64,000 bases of DNA from Natronomonas sp. GTDB lineage: Archaea; Halobacteriota; Halobacteria; Halobacteriales; Haloarculaceae. The notes beneath the pieces are model-generated. The model made no database searches and was not told where the DNA came from. It saw only the letters and a list, made by a program, of their open reading frames with translations. The stretch spans positions 117,570 through 181,569 of the forward strand of contig NZ_JAQCNO010000048.1 of assembly GCF_028274965.1 (NCBI RefSeq), in the 5' to 3' direction. Numbering within the stretch: the first letter of the stretch is position 1; each line of letters opens with the position of its first letter. The position numbers were made by a program, and so were the translations under genes. Of the stretch, positions 1 through 9,481 are shown piece after piece.

Positions 1-3000
1 CCTCCGTCCGGTCGGTGTCGGCCAGCTGTGACCGACAGGAGGTGCCGGGCGCGGTGACCTCCTCGGCGGGCGAGTCCTCGACGGCGTCGAACAGCATCCG
101 ACCGATCGCCTGGCTCATCGAGTAGTGTTCGGCCTCGTAGCCGAACGACCCCGCCATCCCACAGCAGGTCGTATCGAGCACGTCGACGTCGTAGCCCGCC
201 CGCCGGAGCACGCCGACGGCGTGGTGATCCCGGCTCGCCGCGGTCTGGTGGCAGTGGCCGTGGTACGAGACCGTCCCGTCGGCGTCGGTCGGGAGCCGCT
301 CGTCGAGCCGGAAGGTGTCGATGTACTCCATCACGCTGTAGGTGTTCGCCGCGACGCGCTCGACGTCGTCGCCCGCGAGCAGGTCCAGGTAGTCCTCCTG
401 ATACATCACCGAGTCGGAGGGCTCGACGCTGACGACGTCCCAGCCCGCCTCGATCCGGGGGGCCAGGGCGTCGACGTTCTCGCGGGCGGTCGCCCGGGAG
501 TGATCGAGGAGGCTCTTCGAGTGCGCCGGTCGGCCGCTGTCGGTCACGTCGTCGGGGACCTCGACGTGAACGCCGGCGGCCTCGAGCGTCCGGACGGCGG
601 CCTTACCGACCTCGGGTTGGGTGTAGTCCGTGTAGGGATCCGCGAGGACGAGCGCCTTGCGGTCGGCGTCGCGTTCGGCGACGGCCGGCGTCCGCGAGGC
701 GGCCCACTCACGGAAGGTGTGTCGCTCGAACGTCGGCAACTCCCGTTCGCGGGCGATCCCGAGGGCCTTCTCCATGAAAAGCCCCGTCCCGGGCAGTTTC
801 ATCGCCGCGTTCGACAGCGGCGCAAAGGTGCTGCCGAGGCGGTAGAGCGTCTCGACGTTCGCAAACAGCCGGTCGCGGAGCGGGATCCCCTCGCGCTCGT
901 GGTGTTCGTGTTTGAGTTCGGTCTTGAGCTTCGCCATGTCGACGCCGCTCGGGCAGTCGCGCTTGCAGCCCTTACAGCCGACACAGAGATCCATCACCTC
1001 CCCGAGGAACTCCTCGGAGAGGGCGTCCTCGGAGAGTTCGCCGCTCATCGCTTGCCGCAGCATGTTCGCCCGGCCCCGCGTCGAGGTGATCTCCTCGTTT
1101 TGGGTCGCCCGGTACGTCGGACACATCACCGACCCGGTCGTGTCCTGGTGGCCGGTACAGCCCGCACAGCCGTGACAGAGCTCGGTCATGCCCTGGAAGC
1201 CGTTCTCGTTGTCCCAGTTCAGTTCGGGCTCGAAGCCGGCGTCGAACTCGTATTCGGCGTCGTACCGGAGGTTCTCCGTCGGGTCGAAGTCGCCGCTGAC
1301 GTTGCCGGGGTTCAACAGCCCCTGGGGGTCGAAGGCGGCCTTCAGCCGCTCGAAGGACGCCCAGATCTCGTCGCCGTAGAGCTTCCGGTTCCAGGTCGTC
1401 CGCGCCCGCCCGTCGCCGTGTTCGCCAGAGACCGAGCCGCCGTACTCGATGACCAGGTCCGTGATCGCGTCGGAGATCTCGAACATCCGCTCGACGCCGT
1501 CGTCGTCCTTGAGGTTCAACAGCGGGCGGATGTGCAACACCCCGGGACCGGCGTGGGCGTAGTAGGAGGCGAACGTGTCGTACTCGTCGAAAAGCGCCTG
1601 GATGTCGGCGACGTACTCCGGGAGGTTCTCGGCGGGGACGGCGGTGTCCTCGACGAACGGCCAGTGCTTCTCGTCGCTGGTCCGCGACAGGAGGATCGGG
1701 AGCCCCGCCTTCCGCATCTTCCAGAACTTCGCCTGTCGGTCGTCGTCGTAGGCTTCGAGGGCGTCTGTCGCCTGGATCGCGTCGTCGGTTCGGACCCGGT
1801 CCTCGGAGGGGTCGACCGCGGCCTCGTGGTCGGGGAGCCGATCGGCCAGCAGGTCGGCGGCCTTCCGTTTGCCCTCCGCGGTCGAGTCGGCGTAGAACTC
1901 GACGAGAAGCGTCGAATCGGTCCCCTCGGGAAGCGTCCCGACCAGCTCCGAGAACTCGGCCGTCTCGCGGGCGAGATCGAGGAACACGTCGTCCATCGCC
2001 TCGACGGCCGCGGGGTCGTGTTCGAGGATCGGGGCCACGTCCCGCATCGCCGCGATGACGTCGTCGTACGTGAGCAGGACGACGGACGTCTCCGCCGGGA
2101 CCGGTTCGAGCGATACCGTCGCCTCGGTGACGATGCCGAGGGTGCCCTCGCTGCCGGCCATCAGCCGCCCGACGTTGACCGCGCCGCGGGCCTCGACGTC
2201 CTGTACCAGCCGATCGAGGTTGTACCCCGAGACGTTGCGGGTCAGGTCCGGGTACCGCTCTTTGATCCGCTCGGTGTCGTGTTCGAGGATGTCGGAGACG
2301 ACGGCGTAGACGCGCTCCTCGATGTCCGCGTCCGCCCCGGCCGCCTCGGCCGCCGCGGCGCGTTCGTGGAGCTCCTCGACGTCCATCCAGCCGAACCGCG
2401 TGACGGTCCCGTCGGCGAGGACGACCTCGACCTCCTCGAGGTAGCCGTCGGCCTTCTCGTATTTCAGCGAGTGCGCGCCGGTCGAGTTGTTGCCGATACA
2501 GCCGCCGAGAACGCTCTTGTCGCCCCACGCCGGGTCGGGGGCGTACTTGAGGCCGTGCTCCTCGAGGCGGTCGTTCAGCCGCGCCAGGGTGATCCCCGGC
2601 TCGGCGGTGACCGTCTCGGCGTCGGGGTCGACGTCCACGACGCCGTCGAGTTCCTTTTTGAAATCGAGGACGACTGCCTCGTTGACCGTCTGGCCCGCAA
2701 GCGAGGTGCCGCCGCCGCGGGGGAGCACCGGGATCGAGCGCTCGGCGCAGTACTCCATCACCGCTTGGACGTCGGCCGTCGACGTCGGGACGACGACGCC
2801 GATCGGCAGTTGGTGGTACGCGCTCGCGTCCGTCGCATAGAGGCTCCGGCTGTAGCTGTCGAAGCGGACCTCGCCGTCGACGATCGCCTCGAGATCGTCG
2901 ACCAGCTCCGGTTCGGCGACCTCGGAACTCCGGTAGTCGTAGTCGCTCCGCGGATCCGTGGCCGGGTCGACCGGCGGTTCCGGGCCCGATCGCGTGGTCT

Positions 3001-3007
3001 TGCTCAT
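1..3007 (-). CDS. FAD-binding / Fe-S D-lactate dehydrogenase-type oxidoreductase (partial at left edge)
   Basis: About 1,000 codons are visible from an ATG at 3007; the stop lies beyond base 1. Order of domains: a PCMH-type FAD-binding domain (near residues 60-240, with PRGGGTSLAGQ and GNNSTGAHSLKY), a FAD-oxidase C-terminal domain, a two-cluster ferredoxin-like part (ELCHGCAGCTG near residue 610 and CVGCKGCKRDCP near 672), and cysteine-rich CCG domains (TTCCGMAGSFGYE near 947). The family includes D-lactate and glycolate dehydrogenases and GlpC-like subunits, which pass electrons from 2-hydroxy acids to the membrane quinone pool. The fusion of the GlcD-like and GlcF/GlpC-like parts in one chain is common in haloarchaea. 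The exact substrate is inferred, not shown; a lactate permease gene lies 10 kb away. Only some tens of C-terminal residues are missing. Confidence 0.85.
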   Translation of the reverse strand, partial: MSKTTRSGPEPPVDPATDPRSDYDYRSSEVAEPELVDDLEAIVDGEVRFDSYSRSLYATDASAYHQLPIGVVVPTSTADVQAVMEYCAERSIPVLPRGGGTSLAGQTVNEAVVLDFKKELDGVVDVDPDAETVTAEPGITLARLNDRLEEHGLKYAPDPAWGDKSVLGGCIGNNSTGAHSLKYEKADGYLEEVEVVLADGTVTRFGWMDVEELHERAAAAEAAGADADIEERVYAVVSDILEHDTERIKERYPDLTRNVSGYNLDRLVQDVEARGAVNVGRLMAGSEGTLGIVTEATVSLEPVPAETSVVLLTYDDVIAAMRDVAPILEHDPAAVEAMDDVFLDLARETAEFSELVGTLPEGTDSTLLVEFYADSTAEGKRKAADLLADRLPDHEAAVDPSEDRVRTDDAIQATDALEAYDDDRQAKFWKMRKAGLPILLSRTSDEKHWPFVEDTAVPAENLPEYVADIQALFDEYDTFASYYAHAGPGVLHIRPLLNLKDDDGVERMFEISDAITDLVIEYGGSVSGEHGDGRARTTWNRKLYGDEIWASFERLKAAFDPQGLLNPGNVSGDFDPTENLRYDAEYEFDAGFEPELNWDNENGFQGMTELCHGCAGCTGHQDTTGSVMCPTYRATQNEEITSTRGRANMLRQAMSGELSEDALSEEFLGEVMDLCVGCKGCKRDCPSGVDMAKLKTELKHEHHEREGIPLRDRLFANVETLYRLGSTFAPLSNAAMKLPGTGLFMEKALGIARERELPTFERHTFREWAASRTPAVAERDADRKALVLADPYTDYTQPEVGKAAVRTLEAAGVHVEVPDDVTDSGRPAHSKSLLDHSRATARENVDALAPRIEAGWDVVSVEPSDSVMYQEDYLDLLAGDDVERVAANTYSVMEYIDTFRLDERLPTDADGTVSYHGHCHQTAASRDHHAVGVLRRAGYDVDVLDTTCCGMAGSFGYEAEHYSMSQAIGRMLFDAVEDSPAEEVTAPGTSCRSQLADTDRTE

Positions 3008-3092
3008 GTGTTCGAGGTAAAGGTCGTACGCACCCGACCCAATTAACGCTGCTGGCGCGCCGGCGTCGGCCGCGGCCGGCCGGATCGCCCGC

Positions 3093-3437
3093 TCACAGGA
3101 ACTCCCGGACCTCGGAGTACCACATGTCGTGGTGATCGACCGCGTCGATCCGGCGGGCGATCTTCGTCGCGATGACGTGCCAACAGAGCTGCGTCGGGTC
3201 CGACGGATCGAGGTTGTACCGGCTGTCCTCACAGTCGCAGCCGCCCTCGATGACGTACTCCTCGGAGTGGCCGACGACGACGGTGAAATCGCGGTACTGC
3301 TTGACGCGCTTCTCGCCGACGGCCTCGATCGCGTCGGCCCCGCGGTCGCCGTGGGTGGCGATGACGCTGTCGACGGCCTCGCTCGTGAGTTCGCCGGAGG
3401 CCTCGAGCAGCCGTTCCCACTCCTCGACCGGGGTCAC
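3093..3437 (-). CDS. Small SWIM-type zinc finger protein
   Basis: A 114-residue acidic protein. It holds a CxC...CxH pattern (C67, C69, C85, H87; GGCDCEDSRY then LCWHVIATKIA), the hallmark of SWIM zinc fingers, which bind DNA or protein partners. Nothing else in it is recognisable, so the role is unknown. I chose the GTG at 3437 (VTPVEEWERLL) because the only longer start is a TTG at 3464 that adds unconvincing sequence. It follows ftsY on the same strand with a gap of about 100 bases, so it may be the last gene of that operon or stand alone. Confidence 0.7.
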   Translation of the reverse strand: MTPVEEWERLLEASGELTSEAVDSVIATHGDRGADAIEAVGEKRVKQYRDFTVVVGHSEEYVIEGGCDCEDSRYNLDPSDPTQLCWHVIATKIARRIDAVDHHDMWYSEVREFL

Positions 3438-3533
3438 AGCACGGTGTTTCGGAGCCGTCGGCAAAACAGGTTCGGTCGGATCGGCCGCCGCGGCGGTGCG
3501 GCGGGGGGTCCGGTCGCCGCCCGAACGCGCCGC

Positions 3534-4595
3534 TCAGTCCTCCTCGCGGAGCAGTCGGGAGACGATCTCGTCGGGGTCGAACCGGACGAGGTCGTCGTAG
3601 CCCTGCCCGGTCCCGAGAAACAGGATCGGCTTGCCGGTCACGTGGGCGATCGAGATCGCCGCCCCGCCCTGGGAGTCGGCGTCGGCTTTCGTCAGCACCG
3701 CGCCGTCGATCTCGGCGGCGTCGTTGAACTCCACGGCGCGGTTCGTCGCGTCCTGTCCGGCGACGGCCTCGTCGACGAAAAGCGTCATGTCGGGGTCGAC
3801 GACGCGGTCGATCTTTTCGAGTTGCGCCATCAGGTCGTTCGAGGTGTGCAGCCGACCGGCCGTATCGCCCAAGACGACGTCGACGCCGTTGGCGTCGGCG
3901 TACTCGACGGCGTCGTAGATGACCGCCGCGGGGTCGCCGCCCTGTTCGTGGGTGATGATCTTCCGGTCGAGCGTGTCGGCGTGCTCCTCGATCTGCTCGT
4001 TCGCGCCGGCGCGGTACGTGTCGCCGTTCGCCAGCACCGAGGAGTAGCCGCGGTCGGCGAGCCACCGCGAGAGCTTGGCGATCGAGGTCGTCTTCCCGAC
4101 GCCGTTGACGCCGGTGAACACGAGGACGACCGGCTTGTCGGCCTCGGCGATCCGGGCCTCGAAGTCGAACTGGCCGACGCTTATGACGTCTCGGAGCGCG
4201 TCGCCGATGGCGCGCTCGACGACCTGCTCGCCGGACTCGACCTGCTTTCGCGTGTCGCCGACGAGCCGCTCGCGGATGCGGTCGGTGATCTCGCGTGCGA
4301 CCCCCATCTCGACGTCGCCGCCGAGGAGTTCGAGCTCGAGCTGTTCGAGCGGTTCCTCGAGTTCCTCCTCGGTGATGACGGTCCGGCCGGTCGCCGCGAG
4401 GGCGGCCTTCTTCGCCAAGCCGGGGCCGTCGTCGTCCCCGTCTCCGCCTTCGTCCCCCGCTGTCGTCTCGGGAGCGGGATCTGGATCAGCCTCGGGGTCG
4501 GCGTCAGCCTCGGGGTCAGGGTCGGCGTTCGGGTCCTGTTCCGACTCGACGTCGTCCTTGAACCGGCCGAGTTTGTCCTTCAGTCCGTCGAACAT
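3534..4595 (-). CDS. ftsY: Signal recognition particle receptor FtsY
   Basis: FtsY is the membrane-associated GTPase that docks SRP-ribosome complexes at the Sec translocon. The 353-residue protein has an acidic, low-complexity N-terminal region (residues 14-58, rich in DPxADPDPEAD units), the helical N domain, and an SRP GTPase domain with GVNGVGKTT (162-170), DTAGRLHTSNDLM, TKADADSQGG and the closing GTGQGYDDL. It starts 3 bases after the prefoldin alpha stop, so it is cotranscribed with rplX and pfdA, an order conserved across archaea. The acidic N-terminal region stands in for the membrane-binding A domain. Confidence 0.97.
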   Translation of the reverse strand: MFDGLKDKLGRFKDDVESEQDPNADPDPEADADPEADPDPAPETTAGDEGGDGDDDGPGLAKKAALAATGRTVITEEELEEPLEQLELELLGGDVEMGVAREITDRIRERLVGDTRKQVESGEQVVERAIGDALRDVISVGQFDFEARIAEADKPVVLVFTGVNGVGKTTSIAKLSRWLADRGYSSVLANGDTYRAGANEQIEEHADTLDRKIITHEQGGDPAAVIYDAVEYADANGVDVVLGDTAGRLHTSNDLMAQLEKIDRVVDPDMTLFVDEAVAGQDATNRAVEFNDAAEIDGAVLTKADADSQGGAAISIAHVTGKPILFLGTGQGYDDLVRFDPDEIVSRLLREED

Positions 4596-4598
4596 CCC

Positions 4599-5057
4599 CT
4601 ACTCGTCGTCCTGCTGTTGCATCTGCTGCATCTGCTGCATCTGCTGTTGTTGTGCCTGCTTGGCCTTGGCCTCAAGATCCTCGGTCTGTTCCTCGACGGT
4701 CTCGATCTCGGCTTCGAGCTCCTCGATCCGGTCGTCGAGGGTGTCCTTTTTGTGCTTGAGCGAGTCGATCGCCCCGTCGCTGTCGCGTTCGGCCGCGTAG
4801 CCGCCGCCGAGCGTGACGACGACCTCGTCGATGTCCTGGATCTCAGCGCGGACGTAGGCGTCCCCGCCGAGGGGGACCTGCACCGTCGACCCGGTTTCGA
4901 GCGTCTCGATGGCCTCGATGGCCTCGTCGATCTCGCTCTGTTCGGTGCGGAGCTCCTGGATCTCGTTTTGGATGGCCTGTTTCTCCTGTTCTAAGGCCTG
5001 CATCTGTTCTTGGATCTGCTGCATCGCGCCGCCGCCACCGCCGCCGCCGAGGCTCAT
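4599..5057 (-). CDS. pfdA: Prefoldin alpha subunit
   Basis: Two alpha and four beta prefoldin subunits form a jellyfish-shaped chaperone that hands unfolded proteins to the thermosome. The 152-residue chain shows the family plan: an N-terminal coiled coil, a central beta hairpin region (TGSTVQVPLGGDAYVRAEI ... VVVTLGGGYAAERD) and a C-terminal coiled coil. Two oddities are a seven-glycine run directly after MSLG and a Gln/Met-rich tail (QQQQMQQMQQMQQQ). Its ATG overlaps the stop of rplX (ATGA), indicating translational coupling. Confidence 0.95.
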   Translation of the reverse strand: MSLGGGGGGGAMQQIQEQMQALEQEKQAIQNEIQELRTEQSEIDEAIEAIETLETGSTVQVPLGGDAYVRAEIQDIDEVVVTLGGGYAAERDSDGAIDSLKHKKDTLDDRIEELEAEIETVEEQTEDLEAKAKQAQQQQMQQMQQMQQQDDE

Positions 5058-5227
5058 GCGTCCACCCCGTCGATGTCGATCTGGGTGCGTTTCAGCCCGT
5101 GTTGGGAGCCGAAGTTCGCGTACACGTGTTCGACGGCCACGTCCGCGTTGGGGGCCTCGATCGACTTCTCGAACGCCTGCTCGCCGTAGCGAGCGGGGAA
5201 ACGACCCCGGACCGTAAACTCACTCAT
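5054..5227 (-). CDS. rplX: 50S ribosomal protein LX (L18a/L20e)
   Basis: A 57-residue protein (MSEFTVRGRFPARYGEQAFE...) that matches the short archaeal LX / eukaryotic L18a ribosomal family, including the QHGLKRTQI end segment. It heads the rplX-pfdA-ftsY operon. In many archaea eif6 and rpl31e lie directly upstream; here the upstream neighbour is instead a PAP2 phosphatase, so the usual cluster is split. The start at 5227 gives the expected family length. Confidence 0.93.
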   Translation of the reverse strand: MSEFTVRGRFPARYGEQAFEKSIEAPNADVAVEHVYANFGSQHGLKRTQIDIDGVDA

Positions 5228-5301
5228 GGGCGAAATACGTCGCGCGAGCGGGAAGTATCTTCCCTTCCGGTGGGAGGCGGCGCGGCGACGCGACGTCCCG
5301 C

Positions 5302-6192
5302 TCAGAGCCGCCGCGCGACCGCCTCGCCGGCGAGGGGGGCCGAGACGACGCCGCAGAGGACGACGAACGCGCCGATAAAGGAGACGTAAGGGGCCACCTC
5401 GAGGGCGTAGACGCCGACGAACAGCGCGCCGAAGGCCGCGCCGACGACGGTCGAAACGCCGCCGCCGATCCGGGTCGTCGCCTCGTGGACCACCGCCTCG
5501 CCGGCGATGCCCCACGCCATCCGGCCGCCGAGCGCGCCGCCGAGCGCGAACATGGTGTCGGGGCTGTACTCGATCGCCGCCCCGATCAGGGCGGCAAGGA
5601 GGGCGAAAAACAGGACCCGACCGGGGTTCGACCCGCGGCCGCAGAGCCGGTAGGAGGCGGCGAGAAACGCCGCGCCGACGGCCGCGCCGGCAGCGATGTC
5701 GACGAGGTAGTGCACGCCGAGGACGATCCGGGACAGCGGGATCGACACGCAGAGCGCGGCGGCCGCGTAGTAGCTCCGTCTGGTCCCGATCGAGAGCCCG
5801 AGGCCGCCGTAGACGACGAGGGCGGCGATGGCGTGTCCGCTGGGGAAGCCGAACCCGTCGGAGGCGCCGATTTCGGCGTACAGCGGCACGAGCGTCTCGG
5901 GGACGAACCCGACCCCGACCGGGACCGACGCGCCGGGGGGCCGCGGCAGCCGGAACAGCTCCTTGAGCGCCGTCGTGATCCCGAACCCGCCGAGCGCGAG
6001 CCCGATCACGAAGACCGCCCGCCGTCGGGGAAGCGAGACGGGGCCGGGGAGCGTCGGGCCGAACCAATAGAGGAGACCGAGCAGAAAAAAAATGAACCAG
6101 ATGTCGCCGACGGCGGTCACAAGCGCGGCGAGAAACGCGACCGACTCGGGGAGACCGGCGACGAACTCGATCTCGCCGATCCCGCGGCTCAT
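5302..6192 (-). CDS. PAP2-superfamily membrane phosphatase
   Basis: A 296-residue polytopic protein. The type 2 phosphatidic acid phosphatase signature is complete: KELFRLPRP (K77...R84-P85), PSGH (117-120) and SRIVLGVHYLVD (S154...H161...D165). These residues form the phosphohydrolase site on the outer membrane face; substrates are usually prenyl or lipid phosphates, and the one here is unknown. After the catalytic region there are further hydrophobic segments. The ATG at 6192 overlaps the stop of the upstream YihY gene (ATGA), so the two are coupled and probably both concern the envelope. Confidence 0.88.
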   Translation of the reverse strand: MSRGIGEIEFVAGLPESVAFLAALVTAVGDIWFIFFLLGLLYWFGPTLPGPVSLPRRRAVFVIGLALGGFGITTALKELFRLPRPPGASVPVGVGFVPETLVPLYAEIGASDGFGFPSGHAIAALVVYGGLGLSIGTRRSYYAAAALCVSIPLSRIVLGVHYLVDIAAGAAVGAAFLAASYRLCGRGSNPGRVLFFALLAALIGAAIEYSPDTMFALGGALGGRMAWGIAGEAVVHEATTRIGGGVSTVVGAAFGALFVGVYALEVAPYVSFIGAFVVLCGVVSAPLAGEAVARRL

Positions 6193-7475
6193 CGGCTCTC
6201 GAAGCGGTCTCTGAGCCGACCGGGCAGTGTCGCGGCGGTGACCGTCGTCCCGACGACGAGCATCAGCGCGTACAGCCCGAGCGTCGAGAGCCAGACGACG
6301 ATCATCGCCACCACCGCCCACCCGCCGGGCAGGAGGTAGAACGCGCCGAGCGTCATCGCGGTGCCGTACAGCAAGACGAGATACGGGCCCCAGCCGCGTG
6401 CCTTCCCGCGGCGGAGCCGCGCCCGGACGTACCGCTTGAGGTCGTCCTCGATCTCCTCGCGGTGGACCGTCCGCTCGTCGATGCGGTCCTCGAAGCGGTC
6501 GAGTTCGTCGTAGAGCTGTTCGATCTCCTCGCGGAGCTCCTCGGCCGATGCATCGTCGTCTGGTCGGTCATGTGTCATGGTTCGTTCGGGTACAGCGGTC
6601 GGTTCGGATGTCGGTTCGTCCGGTCGGGTGGGGCCGGCCCCGGACTCGGGGCGGCCGGCGAGGACGGCGTTGAAGACGGCCCCCAAGAGCAACACGAGTC
6701 CCCCGAAGTACAGGAAGGTCACGAGGAGCAACAGGCCGCCGAGGACGCCGTATGCCTCGTAGCTGCCGGCGATCGAGGCGTACACGCGAAACCCGGTCTG
6801 AAGCGCCGTCCACCCGGCGGCCGCGAGGACCGCCCCGGGCACCGCCTTGCGGACCGACATGTCTGTCCCCGGCAGCACGTAGTACAGGGGCAGAAAGGCG
6901 ACGGTGAGCGTACAGACGAGCGCGGCGGTCCCGACGAGACCGGCCGCGTCCCGCCCGGCGATCGTCGTGGCGACGCCGAGGCCGGCGATGGCGGCGCCCG
7001 CGGCGACGGTCGTGGCGACGCCGATCGCGACGGCCCCGAGCGTGACGGTCGCGTTCCTGAGTTGCGCGAGGACCGAGGCCGGTCCCGGGGTCCCGTAGAC
7101 GTCGGAGAAGGCGATGTCGAGCCCGCGGAACAGTTTCAGCCCGGACCAAAGCAGGACGCCGAGGCCGAACGCCGTCGCGCCGCCGCGGCCCGCGGCCCCG
7201 GTGAGCGCGTCGGCGAGGAGGCCCCCGATGTCCGGGCCGAGCGTGTCGGAGGCCTCGGCGACGATGGTCTCGACGAGCGCGGTGTCGCCGACGACAGACG
7301 TCACGGCGAGCGTGAGCAAGAGCAAGGGAACGAGCGAGATGAGCGCGTAGTACGCCAACCCGGCGGCGATAAAGGTGATGCGGTCGGACTGCGCGCCGGC
7401 GGCGACGCCGCGGGCCACCGTCACGGTCCGGTCGACGTACCCCTTCACGCCCCGGCATATGAGTGACCGGTACAT
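6189..7475 (-). CDS. YihY/BrkB-family membrane protein with C-terminal extension
   Basis: Residues 1 to about 285 match the YihY/BrkB family (once called ribonuclease BN), with six transmembrane helices and the family opening DRITFIAAGLAYYALISLVP. The biochemical role of the family is not settled. After a proline/threonine-rich linker the 428-residue chain continues with an acidic coiled coil (ASAEELREEIEQLYDELDRF), a basic patch and two more transmembrane helices. An internal Met begins this extension (MTHDRPDDD), so it could once have been a separate gene. It overlaps the PAP2 gene by four bases. Confidence 0.85.
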   Translation of the reverse strand: MYRSLICRGVKGYVDRTVTVARGVAAGAQSDRITFIAAGLAYYALISLVPLLLLTLAVTSVVGDTALVETIVAEASDTLGPDIGGLLADALTGAAGRGGATAFGLGVLLWSGLKLFRGLDIAFSDVYGTPGPASVLAQLRNATVTLGAVAIGVATTVAAGAAIAGLGVATTIAGRDAAGLVGTAALVCTLTVAFLPLYYVLPGTDMSVRKAVPGAVLAAAGWTALQTGFRVYASIAGSYEAYGVLGGLLLLVTFLYFGGLVLLLGAVFNAVLAGRPESGAGPTRPDEPTSEPTAVPERTMTHDRPDDDASAEELREEIEQLYDELDRFEDRIDERTVHREEIEDDLKRYVRARLRRGKARGWGPYLVLLYGTAMTLGAFYLLPGGWAVVAMIVVWLSTLGLYALMLVVGTTVTAATLPGRLRDRFESR

Positions 7476-7565
7476 ATAATCGGTGGACCGAAGCGCCCGA
7501 ACCGTCGGGGGCGCTCCGGGCGTCCGGAGCGTCTCGCCGCCGTCTCGGGCGTCGAACGCTGGCGG

Positions 7566-8666
7566 TCAGTGGACGGCCGCGTGGATCTCGGCGACGGTCG
7601 CGTCGGTTTTGAACGTCGTGCCGCCGTAGTGGGTGCGGGAGGCGTCGTGGCCGGCCGCCCGCAGCGATCCGAGAAACTCGTCCATCGCGGCGTTCGGTTC
7701 GCCCCACCGCTTGTACAGGCGGTGTTGGTCGTAGTGCGTCGGCCGGTGGAGTTCACCGGCGATCCGTTCGAGCAGATCCCGGGCGCGCCCGACGGTCCCG
7801 GCGTCGTCGGGGATCGAGTCCGCCACCTCGGTGACGAACGCCGCATCGTGGGCGGGGCCGAGCCACAGCGGCCCGGCGGTCCACGTCGATTGGCCGCACT
7901 CCGGGCACGTCGCGGTCGGGTCGGCGACGAGCGTCCGCTCGTGGTCGCGCCACAGACACCGCTGGCAGTGATCGACGTACCCCAGCTCCTCGAGGCGGCG
8001 GTCGGCGGCGCGCGCGCCGCCCTCAACGCGGAGGTACGTCCGGACGTAGTGGCTCGAAACGTGGCTCAACACGGGCGTCGCGGCGACGTCGTAGCGCGCG
8101 GCCGTCCGGACGAGCGCCGAGAGCAACACCCGGAGGCCCATCTCGGGGTGGAACTCGGTGTTGCGCGGGACGGCGCCGTAGCTCCGGACGCCGCTCTCGA
8201 AGTGCGCGCCACAGAGCGGCGCGGTGTCGGTCGCCGTCACGCAGACGTACCGCCGCGCGCTCCGGAACGCCGCGTCGGCGAAGGGGATCGGGGTGCCGAA
8301 GGGGTCGAGATCGACCACGTCGTGGCGGTGTTCGTGCATGTGCGCGTTTGCGTCGCGGCGGTGGATCTCGCCGTCGAGGCCGTTCTTGTCGAGGTTCCGA
8401 CGCGCGAGGTCGACGGCGTCGGGGTCGAGGTCACAGCCGGCGGCTTCGTAGCCCGTTCGGGCGGCTCTGACGGCGCGGATCCCGCTCGCCGTCATCGCGT
8501 CGAGGTAGGATCCGCACTCGTCGGCGACGGTCCGGAGGACGCCGACGGTCACGTCGCGGTTCAGCTCCTGGACCGGGTTGTAGAACACCCCGTCGCCGGA
8601 GCCCTCGCTCGCGCCGTGTCGCTTCTCGGGCACCTCGATCGTGACGGCTCCCTCGCGGACGTCCAT
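7566..8666 (-). CDS. trm1: tRNA (guanine26-N2)-dimethyltransferase Trm1
   Basis: Trm1 uses S-adenosylmethionine to make N2,N2-dimethylguanosine at position 26 of tRNAs. The 366-residue protein has the methyltransferase fold ([36 protein letters not shown]), the catalytic D-PFG motif ([17 protein letters not shown]), and the Trm1-specific C-terminal part with four zinc-binding cysteines (CQRC and CPEC). Length and start agree with archaeal homologues. It stands alone, upstream of the YihY gene on the same strand, 90 bases away. Confidence 0.95.
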   Translation of the reverse strand: MDVREGAVTIEVPEKRHGASEGSGDGVFYNPVQELNRDVTVGVLRTVADECGSYLDAMTASGIRAVRAARTGYEAAGCDLDPDAVDLARRNLDKNGLDGEIHRRDANAHMHEHRHDVVDLDPFGTPIPFADAAFRSARRYVCVTATDTAPLCGAHFESGVRSYGAVPRNTEFHPEMGLRVLLSALVRTAARYDVAATPVLSHVSSHYVRTYLRVEGGARAADRRLEELGYVDHCQRCLWRDHERTLVADPTATCPECGQSTWTAGPLWLGPAHDAAFVTEVADSIPDDAGTVGRARDLLERIAGELHRPTHYDQHRLYKRWGEPNAAMDEFLGSLRAAGHDASRTHYGGTTFKTDATVAEIHAAVH

Positions 8667-8777
8667 ACCGCCCGTTCAGCGGCGGGCGCGAAAAGCGACA
8701 CGCTCGGCGGGCGACTCGCCGAGGCGGCGTCGGGGCGACACCCGTCCGATCGCGGTCGTTCCGGCCCGGAGGCGCGA

Positions 8778-9395
8778 TCAGAAGAACTTAAAAAGGTCGT
8801 CGCGCCGCTGTTCGTGGAGGTGGTGTCGGACGGCGTCGTTGAGCGGCCCGATGGAGCCTCGCTTGGCCGAGATCGGCGCGAAGGTCTCGTCGAACTGCTG
8901 CCACGGCGGGTAGTACCCGAGCCGTTCGGCGAGGGCGTCGAGGCGGTCGTCGCGGTCGTCGACCTTGTCGATCTTGTTGACCGCGACGACGATCGGGACG
9001 TCGAGTTCCTGGAGGAAGCCGAACATCTCGACGTCGTGGGGGATCTCCTCGGGCCCGGAGTGGCGGTCGATGATGTCGACGACGGCGTTGCCGTCGACGA
9101 CGAGGATCCCGACGAGGATCGTTTCCGCGTTCGCCTCGACGTACCGGACCACGTCGGTTTTGATCCGCTCGCGGACGTCGTCGGGGACGCCGGCCATGAA
9201 CCCGAACCCCGGGAGGTCGGTGATGAGGAAGTCCTCGGAGGCCCAGTCGTAGTGGTTCGGCTCCGTCGTGACGCCCGGAGCGCCGCCCGTCTCGAAGTTG
9301 TGGCCCGTCAGCTCCCGCATGAGCGTCGATTTCCCGACGTTGGAGCGCCCGAGCAGGACCACCTCCGCGTCGCGGTCGGGCCGGCTCTCGAACAT
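8778..9395 (-). CDS. engB: Ribosome-associated GTPase EngB
   Basis: A 205-residue TRAFAC GTPase of the EngB/YihA group, thought to assist large-subunit ribosome assembly. Visible motifs: [16 protein letters not shown] (G1), DLPGFGFM (G3) and NKIDKVDD (G4). The start [19 protein letters not shown] at 9395 puts the P-loop at the usual distance from the N-terminus; a longer frame upstream (to 9485) is arginine/serine-rich and runs into purO, so I rejected it. It lies 86 bases after purO in the same direction. Confidence 0.93.
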   Translation of the reverse strand: MFESRPDRDAEVVLLGRSNVGKSTLMRELTGHNFETGGAPGVTTEPNHYDWASEDFLITDLPGFGFMAGVPDDVRERIKTDVVRYVEANAETILVGILVVDGNAVVDIIDRHSGPEEIPHDVEMFGFLQELDVPIVVAVNKIDKVDDRDDRLDALAERLGYYPPWQQFDETFAPISAKRGSIGPLNDAVRHHLHEQRRDDLFKFF

Positions 9396-9481
9396 ACGAA
9401 CTGTTCGCCGCTGTGACGGATAAGCCGAGCGATCGGACCGTGGCGGTCGGGTCGAGGAAAACGGCCCGACCGAGTGACCCG

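Noticed and set aside
125..3046. A 973-codon open frame on the plus strand opposite the left-edge dehydrogenase
   Set aside because: It is Arg/Val/Asp-rich without any motif and lies antisense to a gene with FAD and Fe-S signatures; long antisense frames are common at this G+C.
3129..4994. A 621-codon plus-strand frame opposite ftsY and pfdA
   Set aside because: Antisense shadow; ftsY and pfdA carry clear family motifs on the other strand.
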